A stretch of 64,000 bases of DNA from Adenophora triphylla var. japonica (taxonomy: Eukaryota > Streptophyta > Magnoliopsida > Asterales > Campanulaceae). The notes beneath the pieces are model-generated. The model was not told the origin of the DNA. It saw nothing but the letters and a program-made list of their open reading frames with translations, and did no database searches. Both the position numbers and the translations under genes were made by a program. Location of the stretch: the NCBI GenBank assembly GCA_022495995.1, contig JAFEMH010000987.1, forward strand, positions 1 to 64,000. Reading direction: 5' to 3'. Shown piece after piece: positions 44,146 to 54,033 of this stretch; the stretch's first letter is position 1; each line of letters opens with the position of its first letter.

Positions 44146-46770
44146 ACAACATGATAATACACTCCAAAGGATCAGATGGCCAGCACTTTGTTGATCTGAG
44201 AAAATTCTTCGGCCGCCTACGAAACCACAGTATGAGACTGAATCCAGCCAAATGCACCTTTGGTGTAAGACGAGGCAAGGTGCTAGGATATATGGTGACG
44301 GAACGGGGAATTGAAGTTGACCCCCAGAAAATCAAGGCCATAGTCGAAATGAAACCACCCCGGACGCTGACAGAAGTAAAATCCTTCATGTGAAGACTGC
44401 AATACATAAGCCGCTTTGTAAATCAGCTAACCTCGATCTGCGAGCCGATCTTCAAATTGATGAAGAAAAGTGCCTACACAGAATGGACTCCAGAATGCCA
44501 GGTCGCTTTTGAAAAGATCAAGGCGTACCTCGTGAATCCCCCGATTCTTTGTCCCCCACATCAGCAAAAGCCACTGTTGCTATATCTAACTGTCACGGAT
44601 ACATCAATTGGGGCTATGTTAGCTCAAGAGAAGAAAGATTCCAAGGTCGAAAACGCCATTTACTTCGTAAGCAGAAAGCTTCAAGGAAGGGAACTCAATT
44701 ACTCCGCTTGTGAGAAGACTTGCGCAGGCCTGGTCTGGGTAGTGGGAAAGTTGAAGCACTACATGCAGTCTCACCCGATACATCTCGTCTCAAAGTTGGA
44801 TCCCATCAAATATTTGTTCGACAAGCTTTCCATCTCCATGAGGTTGGCAAAATGGTCATTCTTTGTAGCTGAATACGACATCACTTATGTGACGAGGAAA
44901 TCCGTGAAAGGGCGAATAATGGCGGAACAGTTGGCCGATTTCCCAAGTGATGAGTCCCGGGGACCTGAACCTCAATTCCCTGATGATGGAAATTTTGCTC
45001 TAGAAGGAGAAAATCCCTGGCAGCTTTTCTTCGACGGGGCGTCAAACAAAAGGGGGAACGGAATAGGAATGCTTCTGGTCGATCCTACTGACGAGCACAC
45101 TCCCATAGAAGTGAAGTTGAACTTCGAGGTCACCAACAACGCTGCTGAATATGAAGCTTGCATAGCCGGGTTGGAGGCCGCTCTTGAAAGAAATATCAAA
45201 GAATTGGAAGTGTATGGTGACTCTGCCCTCATCATCAACCAGGTCTCTAACAAATGGAAGACCGTAGACCCGGGTCTGCAGAAGTATCACACTTACATGG
45301 AAGAGCTAGTGACTCAGTTCAAGGAGATCAGCTTTCATTACCTGCCTAGAGATCGCAACAGGTTCGCAGATGCTCTGGCAATACTAGCCTCTCTCGTTGA
45401 AATACCTGAAGGAAAATCTGTCAAACCATTCAGAGTCGGGAGAAGAGAAAACCCCGCTTATTGCTTTGAAATCGAAGCAGAGGCCGAACTGGCCAGTGAT
45501 CCCTGGTATACTCAAATTTATCAGTACTTGAAGAATGGAGAAGCCTCTTTCAAAAATGAAGATGGGGAATATAAAGAAGGAATCAAAGCAAAAAGCCTCT
45601 CAGCCCTGAAGCGACTCGCCTCCCACTATGTTCTTTTGGGAAATATGCTGTACAAGAAGCGTTATCAAGGCCCCCTCCTACGATGTATTGGCAAACAAGA
45701 GGCTACCGAACTCATGAAAGAAGTACATGGTGGTACCTGCGACCCCCACATGAATGCTCGGGCTCTAATGCATACTGAGAATGGGATACTTTTGGATCTT
45801 CATGGAAAATGACTGCATCCAGTTCGTCAGAAGCTGTGACAAATGTCAGCGATACTCAAATCTCAATCATTTGCCTCCTCACGAGCTATACTGCATGACA
45901 ACCCCTTGGCCTTTCGTCACTTGGGGAATTGATGTCATAGGCAAAATCACACCATCAGGCAGTAACGGCCACGAGTTCGTCCTGGTAGCAGTGGACTATT
46001 TCACCAAATGGGTTGAAGCCAAGTCCTACAAAGTCCTCAACTCAAAGAAAGTAGCCATTTTTATCAAAGAGAACATCATATGCAGATACGGGTTGCCAGC
46101 CAAAATCATCTCAGATAATGGATCCCACTTTGAAGGGGAATGCGACAGGCTGCTAGCAGAATTCAGAATAACCCGTCACAAGTCATCTCCCTATAGGCCC
46201 CAAACCAACGGAGCCGTTGAAGCAGCAAACAAGACTTTGGAAAACATCATTCGGAAAATGGCTGTCCAAGGCAGAGATTGGCCTGACAAGCTTCACCTTG
46301 CTCTCTGGGGATACAGAACATCCGTCAGGACGGCAACCGGGGAAACACCGTTTTCTCTTACCTACGGAATGGAAGCCGTACTCCCAATCGAGCTAGAAAT
46401 CCCCTCACTCCGTGTGCTGTTGGAAAGTCAGATCAACGAGGTCGAATGGCTCCAGAGTCGGCATGATGAATTGGCCCTGCTAGATGAACGCCGATTGAGA
46501 GCCATGGAACATATCCGAGCTTACCAAGGAAGGATGGCCAGAGCCTTCGATAAGAAAGTAAAACATCGGGAGATCAGGGAAGGTGATCTCGTTCTAAAAG
46601 AGAAGCCCCCAGTCCGCATTAACCCGCTTGGCAAATGGGAGCCTGTTTGGGTCGGACCATATGTCGTTCAGAAAATCTTCTCCGGAGGAGGCATGCAACT
46701 TGCAGACCTCGACGGAAATCCTTTTGTACACCCAGTGAATGGTGACAAGCTGCGCAGATACTACGCGTAA
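44146..46770 (+). pseudogene. element A pol, second part (RT end, RNase H, aRNase H, integrase)
   Basis: Coding sense resumes after the CACTA with MIIHSKGSDGQHFVDLRKFF. There is a TGA at 44391-44393 (after VKSFM), then an open frame to 45812, a frameshift near 45770 and an open frame to 46770. Domains: reverse-transcriptase thumb; RNase H (EKIKAYLVNPPILCPPHQ; VENAIYFVSRKLQG; LNYSACEKTCAGLVW); archaeal-type RNase H from about 45018 (WQLFFDGASNKRGNGIG; NNAAEYEACIAGLEA; VYGDSALIINQVSN; DRNRFADALA, giving D, E, D, D); integrase zinc finger (HGGTCDPHMNA; CDKCQRYSNLNH), core (WGIDVIGK; IISDNGSHFEGECDRL; TNGAVEAANKTLENII) and C-terminal part ending KLRRYYA. Two small lesions only. Confidence 0.93.
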
Positions 46771-47219
46771 AACAGTGAGTCAAAACAAAAAAAAAACAAA
46801 AAAAATATATCAAAAAAAAAGAGTGCTAAAAGAGTAATACCCAACTAGGTTGAAAACCCGAAAGGGCAACCTAGGTAAAAAACAGGATTGCACCAAAACA
46901 CAAAACAACAAAAAAAACCAATTAACCGGGTCGAACTACGGAGACCTGAGCCCTTTAGTCCAAGGGAACGTAGGCAGCCGGAAACGGTTCGGTCTAAAAC
47001 ACAAATAAAAGTCATACTTTGTTATCAATACACTGATCAAGCCATGAAGGCGTCTTGAAAAACTCTAAAGCAATTCACATATTCATTACAGTTAAAAAAC
47101 TTTTTGATGAGTCTAAGCTCGGTTCACTCCTACGACTTACAACCTACTAAAAGAAACTAAGATACATAACAACTAATGTGTCTGCTACGACAAGAAAGGG
47201 ATACTCAGGAACCTCAAGG
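46771..47219. other. element A spacer between pol and antisense genes
   Basis: It holds an A-rich stretch, the hairpin listed next, the block with GAACTACGGAGACCTGAGCC and GGGAACGTAGGCAGCC, and TGAAGGCGTCTTGA-type sequence also seen in B. Converging transcripts would end here. Confidence 0.55.
46845..46874 (+). other. conserved hairpin after integrase (A copy)
   Basis: CTAGGTTG (46845-46852) pairs perfectly with CAACCTAG (46867-46874). Inside, CCC-GAAA-GGG (46857-46866) forms a second stem with a GNRA-type tetraloop. The same position in B has a stem with changed but still pairing bases. Confidence 0.65.
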
Positions 47220-48725
47220 TCACTCCAAGCCACTCGTACTGGCTTCTCCCCTCTTCTTTCCTCCTCTTCGGGTCTTTTTCCTCTGCACGGGAAAAATGTC
47301 AGTCTTCCTCCTACCGAGCTCTGGTGTAGGGACAGGATCCATCAAACCAGCGTCTGTCAGGGCTTTAGTAGCCCTAGCCTCGTCTCTTATCTCCTGTAGC
47401 CGAGCTGGCAACATAAGAATCCTCCCCTCATGTCTCTTGACATAAGACTCATAGTCAGTCACAGCATCTCCGCTCCTATCATGAGGGTTGGCCCTCGCCT
47501 CAGCTCTCCTCCTCTCTGAAACCGTCAGGTCTTCCACACCAATAATGGCCTCACGTCGTTTCAAAATAGCCATCTGAGTCTCGCCCAAATGCCTCTCGTA
47601 CCAATCCAAGTACCAAGTGGTCAGAAACACATGCCCTGGACGCCTGAGGATAACCCTGGAAGGAAAGACGTCATACCTCCATGCTCGGGAAAGAAATGGG
47701 AATACTGAAGGATCATCCATCGAAGCAGAAGCCACCACCCTAGTGGCTATGTCCTCAAAGCCCTCCAAAGGAGTCTGCTCCAAGCCAAACTGTCTCCGAA
47801 CCAGAGCCGGAATATAAAAACTGGACTGAGAAAGCCCCGGAAGCATGACCACATGAGACCCATCCTGAAGTACTCTCCGAGTCTCTACCCGCCAATGAGG
47901 CACCGACCACCTGATATCCGCAGTCTGGCGATAAGCCATCCAATACTCCCATGAGCCCTGATCATCAAGATCCATGGTAACCCCTCTCCTGGCAAAAGTC
48001 CAAGGTTTGACCGCATCAGAAGTTTCGCGAAGAATCCCCAGGCGCTCCATCAGCCACATAGTCAAAAGAAACGGGCTGCCCCCGTGCATATACCGCCTCC
48101 CGGTAGCCAACCTGTCAAGAGCATGAAGGGTCTCTCCCATGATCAAAGGCAAAACATCCCGGCCTGAACGGCAGTGTACAACCACATCCAGCAAAGCCCG
48201 ATGACAAATCCCAAAGGAGTAAACCATGAACAAGGTCCCAAACATACAAAGTGCAAAAGCATCCCAATAGGCATCATCAATCAAGCCTAAACCCCTAAAT
48301 CTATCAGGAAGAACAGAAATGTCAAAATGATCGGGACCACGGATCGTACCTTGTGCTTCCTCCGGGGAAAGATGAAGAAGGTTGCACAACCTATCAATGA
48401 AAGAATCTCCTCCGGGCAAAGGAATCGCAATCTCTTCCACCTCGGGACCACCAAGCAAAGCCCAGAATTCTTCAACGGTCGAAACCACCTCATTGTAAGA
48501 AAAGCAAAAGACGTGCCTTCTAGTATCCCAGAATGAAGCGGAAGCCCTCAAGAGATCATAATCCGGAACCAATTCTTTGAGAGACCACAAGCATTTTATC
48601 TTGTACCTTTCTTCAAAGAATGACCTCCTCTCGTGCATAATCTCCCTACACCACTCCTTGAACTTTTCAAATAACAACATTTGCCTTTCTTTGGACAATT
48701 TTGGAGAATTTTTGGTCATTTCCAT
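47220..48725 (-). CDS. element A antisense gene 1, DUF7745-like protein
   Basis: This is an open antisense gene of about 501 codons with no stop or frameshift. The frame stays open upstream to 48884, but I place the start at ATG 48725 (MEMTKNSPKL). The B homologue aligns from here, and the two CG-rich palindromes upstream would otherwise be coding. Blocks shared with B: IKCLWSLKELVPDYDLLRA, SFWDTRRHVFCFSYNEVVST, LLGGPEVEEIAIPLPGG, FGICHRALLDVVVHCRSGRD, SSFYIPALVRRQFGL, LDWYERHLGETQ, and a basic tail (RKKTRRGGKKRGEAS) that may be a nuclear signal. Composition and the FWD-n-FSYNEV-n-EEF pattern resemble the DUF7745 family of transposon-associated plant proteins; this is from memory. Function is unknown. 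Preservation while pol is damaged is notable. Confidence 0.78.
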   Translation of the reverse strand: MEMTKNSPKLSKERQMLLFEKFKEWCREIMHERRSFFEERYKIKCLWSLKELVPDYDLLRASASFWDTRRHVFCFSYNEVVSTVEEFWALLGGPEVEEIAIPLPGGDSFIDRLCNLLHLSPEEAQGTIRGPDHFDISVLPDRFRGLGLIDDAYWDAFALCMFGTLFMVYSFGICHRALLDVVVHCRSGRDVLPLIMGETLHALDRLATGRRYMHGGSPFLLTMWLMERLGILRETSDAVKPWTFARRGVTMDLDDQGSWEYWMAYRQTADIRWSVPHWRVETRRVLQDGSHVVMLPGLSQSSFYIPALVRRQFGLEQTPLEGFEDIATRVVASASMDDPSVFPFLSRAWRYDVFPSRVILRRPGHVFLTTWYLDWYERHLGETQMAILKRREAIIGVEDLTVSERRRAEARANPHDRSGDAVTDYESYVKRHEGRILMLPARLQEIRDEARATKALTDAGLMDPVPTPELGRRKTDIFPVQRKKTRRGGKKRGEASTSGLE

Positions 48726-48820
48726 GGTTTTTCTCTCTTCTCTCCCGAAATTCCAGTAAGTTTGAACTGGAGAAGATGGAGTTTCAATGACATTTATGGC
48801 CCAAACCAGATCCAACAACC

Positions 48821-48896
48821 GAAATAAATGAAACCTGTCAGGAGTCGGTCCCATCCGCGCGGACAGGAACGCCTCCAAGTCCAATCCGCGCGGATT
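48821..48896 (-). promoter_or_regulatory. CG palindromes and TATA-like box of A antisense gene 1
   Basis: The palindrome AATCCGCGCGGATT (48883-48896) and the core TCCGCGCGGA (48854-48863) lie upstream (minus strand) of a weak TATA-like TTTCATTTATTT (about 48822-48833), about 20 bp away. The ATG follows about 100 bp later. Confidence 0.55.
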
Positions 48897-49150
48897 ATAT
48901 TGATCCCCAGCACAATTCTTTTCTTACAGCTCAAAACATGCACAAAGCCTGTCCAAACAGTTCATATACCAAATATTCACACCCTTGCCAAGAAACCGGG
49001 CTCAAGCAACATTTACATGCATAATAAAAAAAATAGGTAACAGTAATCCTAGATTATTACATTCCAAAAAGAAAAAACAAAAAAATGTGTGCATGAAAAA
49101 TAAAATGTATCTGTCAAAATAGGTACAATCTCAGAATCAACCAAAGATCA

Positions 49151-51903
49151 TCAATCAGAATCCTCAGTGGCTGGCGCTTTCCCCCGGTCCCTCTTGCGAC
49201 TCGGGCCCGCCTCCTCAGTAGTCATGAATATCTCGGGCTCGGGATCGTCATCCTCATCTCCAGAGGGAGGCTCACCTGGATAAACCGGCACACCACGATA
49301 GGGCAAGCCGAGATCCGCGAAGAAGTCATATCCGAACGTGAACGTGTCGGATCCCTGGACATGCGAAGATGACCCACCGTGGTGCCAAACATGTCCCTGT
49401 CCATGCGAATCCCCGAGGATGACGTGGTCCGGAGGCAGCTCCATGCTGGGGTCTATGAGAGGAGAAAGAGGAGTCTCGGTAGAATGCTCGGAAGGAATAG
49501 GGGAAGTCTCCCGCTCTACAGGAGACAGCTGTGCCTGTCTCGCTCTGCCCTGAGCAGCCCCACAGGCAACCATCCTCCTAAGGAACCTCTTGGTCCCAAT
49601 CACCTGCTTCGTCAGCTTCTCCACAACCACAGCCGGGAACTGCACTGAAACAAAAGTGTCAGAAATAATTGATGTGAAAAATGATGAAATGAAAAAAAAG
49701 AAGAAGAGACGGTAAAAAGCCGTACCTTCATATCCGGACGAGGCCGGAAAGTTCGTGGAACTCGGTCAGGGATAGGGATCTGCACTCTCAATCTGACCCC
49801 ATCCTGGACATACGAAAAGTCCGATCGAGGGTACCGCACAACCTCCTCCCCCTCTCTCTCAAGAACCTGGGGCGTCCTCAGCCTCCTCAAGATAAATCGC
49901 GAATACTCCTCGCTCGCCACAAACCTTGAGAAGTGCTGGCCACCTCGATAATTGCCCCAGGTCTCCGAACTCTCAGTCGGATGCATCATGTCAGCAGGAG
50001 GCTCCATCGGTGCCATTAAAGGCACACCTTCGCCATGTTGGCGCGTCACCCTCTCCCCCAAGTAATACACGTCACAGGTCAAACCCCTCAAAATCCTTTG
50101 CTCCACAGTCCACCTCTCCGTACCCTTCAGCTGCTCCACGTCGAAGCGGCCCCAGGGGTAGAACCTCATCCCCTCATCCATCTCAGCTCTCGTCAAAGGC
50201 AGGCAATCCTTGCACTTAAGGGTCGTGCGCCCCCTAGAACCAATCTTCTCCCGAGCATGCTTGGTCCAGGAGAGCATAGCCGGATATGCCCCGATTTGCT
50301 CTGCCGGCTGCCGCCACATCGTGACATGAAAGAACTCCAGAGCCCATACCTGCGAAAGGTAAAGATTACATTAATTAAGTGCGGAAAGGAACAACGCGGA
50401 ACAACGCGTGCATAAGGAAAAGAAAAAGCAGAAGCTTATACCTCCCCCCAAGCTACCTCTCCAGCCAGCTCCACATCAGTCAACGTCTGCAGCACGACAA
50501 ATACCGCCGTCCCCTCGGCGTGTCCAAAGAGTGTGCTCGAAAAAGCGAACCACAGAAAAGCCCTAGCAATCTGCTCAGCAGCCACTCTCTCATCACCAGC
50601 CTCATAACTCTCAATACTCTCCACGATCTTCCCGTGGACCACAACATACTCCATCCCGATCCCCTTTTTGGGAATAGGGGTAAAACCTAGAAGGTCCTGC
50701 AACTCCCGGTCACTGTAGCCGTCCCGCCACTCAATGCTCCGTCCTTTAAAGGACAGGCCCGTGATCGCAGCGTAGTCCGAAGGTGTGACTGTAGCCTCGC
50801 CCCAGAAGAAATGGAATGTGTGGGTCACGTCCCACCAATGCTGCGCCAAAGCAAAAATCAAGCCCTTACTCTTGGGGAACTTGATCAACCCCCTCAGGCA
50901 CTCGACGAACTCATACAACCCAGTCTCAATGACGATCTATCTCGGACTCATCAAACCTCCTCTGCCCAAGACTGGAAGCCGATCCCACAGGCTGATCACG
51001 GACTCCACTGATCGCCGGGTCTTCAGCTTATTCAGCTGCTCCGTCACAAAACGATCTCCACCCTGCAATTGAAAAGAAAAACAAAAATGTCAAAAAAAAA
51101 AAAAAAGAATTTGCATTTCCATTTGCATTTAAAAGCATACACATGCATCATAGACATAAAGTTTTGAAGAAAATTCGGCAGCATAACGGCATATAATGGA
51201 CTCAGCCCCATTTTTCTCGCACAAAAGAAAAGATCTTTCAACAATCACCATTCATCATTCATTCATAATGTCAATAACATTGAGTCAGCGGAAGTAAAAC
51301 TCCGTCCCATTTTTCATGAAACAGCATACAGAAACAATTTTCCACAATTCATTCATTCAATCAACGGAAGCGAAAATCCGTCCCATTTTTCACAAAAAAT
51401 CATATTTTTACAAAAAGCATGCATTCATATCATTCATGGAAGCATCATCTCATTGCAAAAATCCTACATGCAACAAAAAAAGAAGTCCGTCCCGGATTCG
51501 GACAAATTTTCGTCATCTCATATTTCCAAAAAAAAAATGGCAAATCGCCCATACTTTTTTCAAACAAAATGCATATTTTGATTACCCATATACTCATTAC
51601 AATATGTAAATCATCAAAGTCCAAATTCAATGCCAAGAAAATGATTTTTCGAATTCAAAAAAAAAAAAAAAATCAACCAAAAAAATCAATTCCAAACGAA
51701 AATCGACAAAGGAAATAAAAAAATTCGAAGTATACCGTGCGAAGACTCGGATCAGTGGACCAATGTTGCCACATATCGGGATATGGCTCCTCCGCAATCG
51801 ATTGCGAAAGTGAGTAATGCCTCCTCATCCTCACGAGCTCTAGTCGTCTCTCCGCAATCGGGACGCGTCCTTGGACTTGAATAGCAACTCCCCCGTGTTC
51901 CAT
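49151..51903 (-). pseudogene. element A antisense gene 2, four-exon plant mobile domain gene, one nonsense codon
   Basis: Exons: 51903-51736 (56 codons, MEHGGVAIQVQGR), 51062-50442 (207 codons), 50349-49726 (208 codons) and 49639-49151 (162 codons plus stop). All three introns have GT-AG ends and phase 0, and acceptors have pyrimidine tracts. The product would be about 633 residues. Exon 2 carries the plant mobile domain: HTFHFFWGEATVTPSDYAA, ITGLSFKGRSIEWRDGYS, then QIARAFLWFAFSSTLFG. Exon 3 starts VWALEFFHVTMWRQP and includes LRGLTCDVYYLGERVTRQHG. Exon 4 ends in a low-complexity acidic and basic tail (SGDEDDDPEPEIF; RKRDRGKAP). The only lesion is TAG at 50937-50939, 21 bases before the mobile-domain block. 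Alternative: a codon read through or removed by unseen splicing. Confidence 0.78.
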
Positions 51904-52036
51904 TGCTCGAAAATCAAAGAAAATCGGAAGAATTTTGGAGCTTTAGGGTCAACAATGGCGGATTTCGCCCTTCTCTCTCGTCTCTCTCTCGTAAAACTGA
52001 AAAATGGTGAAGAGGGAAGAGAAAAGGCCACGACCT

Positions 52037-52080
52037 TTATTTAAACCTGTCTGGGCTACGTTCCTGTCCGCGCGGACAGG
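52037..52080 (-). promoter_or_regulatory. CG palindrome and TATA-like box of A antisense gene 2
   Basis: CCTGTCCGCGCGGACAGG (52063-52080) is a perfect 18-bp palindrome. On the minus strand TTTAAATAAA (52046-52037) follows after 16 bp, and the ATG (51903) after about 135 bp more. Confidence 0.65.
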
Positions 52081-52189
52081 AATGAGGTGCCAAAAAGACA
52101 TTTTTGCCCTTTAAAATTCCAGGACTCTGCAGTTTAGTCCTAAACTTAACGGAGGATAACCAAAGTCTACCTAGGTTAATCCCCTTCCA

Positions 52190-53210
52190 AAAGAACTCAA
52201 CGGCAGTAAAACGTAAGCCCGATTTCTCCAGCGAAAGCTAACGGAATCCCGTTTCTTTCCTCTTTATTATCAACGACAGTAAAACGTAAGTCCGATTTCT
52301 CCAGCGAAAGCTAACGGAATCCCGTTTCTTTCCTCATTATCATCAACGGCAGTAAAACGTAAGCCCGATTTCTCCAGAGAAAGATAACGGAATCCCGTTT
52401 CTTTCCTCATTATCATCAACGGCAGTAAAACGTAAGCCCAATTTCTCCAGAGAAAGATAACGGAATCCCGTTTCTTTCCTCATTATCATCAACGACAGTA
52501 AAACGTAAGCCCGATGTCTCCAGAGAAAGATAACAGAATCCCGTTTCTTTCCTCTTTATCATCAACGGCAGTAAAATGTAAGCCCGATTTCTCCAGCGAA
52601 AGCTAACGGAAACCCGTTTCTTTCCTCATTATCATCAACGGCAGTAAAACGTAAGCCCGATTTCTCCAACGAAAGCTAACGGAATCCCGTTTCTTTCCTC
52701 TTTATCATCAACGGCAGTAAAACGTAAGTCCGATTTCTCCAGCGAAAGCTAACGGAATCCCGTTTCTTTCCTCATTATCATCAACGGCAGTAAAACGTAA
52801 GCCCGATTTCTCCAGCGAAAGCTAACGGAAACCCGTTTCTTTCCTCATTATCATCAACGGCAGTAAAACGTAAGCCCAATTTCTCCAACGAAAGCTAACG
52901 GAATCCCGTTTCTTTCCTCTTTATCATCAACGGCAGTAAAACGTAAGTCCGATTTCTCCAGCGAAAGCTAACGGAATCCCGTTTCTTTCCTCATTATCAT
53001 CAACGGCAGTAAAACGTAAGCCCGATTTCTCCAGCGAAAGCTAACGGAATCCCGTTTCTTTCCTCATTATCATCAACGGCAGTAAGACGTAAGCCCGATT
53101 TATCCAGCGAAAGCTAACGGAATCCCGTTTCTTTCCTCATTATCATCAACGACAGTAAAACGTAAGCCCGATTTCTCCAGCGAAGGTCAACGGAATCCCG
53201 TTTCTCGATT
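52190..53210 (+). repeat. about 73-bp tandem repeat in A 3' UTR
   Basis: There are about fourteen copies of a unit containing CAGTAAAACGTAAG, GATTTCTCCAG and AACGGAATCCCGTT. Copies fall into GCGAAAGCT and GAGAAAGAT subtypes that recur in blocks, which suggests unequal exchange. Confidence 0.92.
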
Positions 53211-53403
53211 CCACCCCCAACAGCTTTCGAACTACGTAAGGGCTTGATTTCACAATCGAGATATGTAGGTAGCCTACCATAGCTCCAGCCACTCGAACAA
53301 CACGGTCATCCTTTCCCTCGGCAGCAGACGTAAGACCGATCCCTTCAAATGAAGTCCACCAAAGGACCATCTATCCTAAACCATCAAGGGAAATCATTTT
53401 AAA

Positions 53404-53588
53404 TCAAGGTCCGAGGCACCTAAAATGCCATCTTCAAGGTCCGAGGCACCTAAAACGCCATCGTCAAGGTTCGAGGCACCTAAAACGCCATCTTCAAGGT
53501 ACGAGGCACCTAAAATGCCATCTTCAAGGTCCGAGGCACCTAAAACGCCATCTTCAAGGTTCGAGGCACCTAAAACGCCATCATCACC
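53404..53588 (+). repeat. 30-bp tandem repeat in A 3' UTR
   Basis: There are six copies of a 30-bp unit (TCAAGGTCCGAGGCACCTAA plus ten bases). The period is a multiple of three, which gives an open antisense frame of repeated DGVLGAS; I treat that frame as accidental. Confidence 0.92.
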
Positions 53589-54016
53589 AGGTTGACATCC
53601 TAAAATAGTCACTCTAGGGTCGACGTCTGATGATAGTCGAAAGACCCGAACTACGACTGGCTTGATTCCTCTTAAGGATACGTAGGTAGCCTATCATTAG
53701 GTTCAGCCATCAGACCAAAATGGTCATTCCTTTCCCCAGCAGTGCGGATATACAACCAAAATGGTCATTCTCTATCCCCAGCAGAGTTTCTTTCAGCAAC
53801 CGACTGCAGAACTCGCTCACCAGGTTGACGCCTCAAAATAGTCACTCTAGGGTCGACATCGAAAGACCCGAACTACGGCCGGCTTGATTCCTCTTAAGGA
53901 TACGTAGGTAGCCTATCACCAGGTCCAGCCACTCGACCACTTTGGTCACCCCTTTTTCCATCTTGTCAAATATGGAGACTTACTCTTATCGACGACCCCG
54001 CTTCCTTCGAAAGCGC
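53589..54016 (+). other. rest of element A 3' UTR
   Basis: It has two imperfect copies of a segment of roughly 150-220 bp (about 53587-53740 and 53819-53960) with CACTCTAGGGTCGAC, CGAAAGACCCGAACTACG and GGATACGTAGGTAGCC. The last motif also occurs in the 3' UTR of B. Confidence 0.55.
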
Positions 54017-54033
54017 CGTCGCCGAGGGGCTAC
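54017..54033 (+). other. element A polypurine tract
   Basis: GCCGAGGGGCTAC, preceded by GCCGTC, lies directly before the 3' LTR. B has nearly the same sequence before its LTR. Confidence 0.6.

Noticed and set aside
47176..47817. Plus-strand open frames opposite antisense gene 1 of A
   Set aside because: They are shadows of a longer minus-strand gene that has a homologue in B.
47220..51903. Antisense genes as ordinary host genes caught between two elements
   Set aside because: Element B has homologous genes in the same order, strand and position relative to pol and the 3' LTR, so they belong to the elements.
52190..53210. CRISPR-like array
   Set aside because: The 73-bp units are directly head to tail with no unique spacers, and the setting is a plant retrotransposon 3' UTR.
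53394..53612. Minus-strand open frame of repeated DGVLGASNLE
   Set aside because: It is the translation of a 30-bp tandem repeat whose period is a multiple of three; no start context and no homologue in B.
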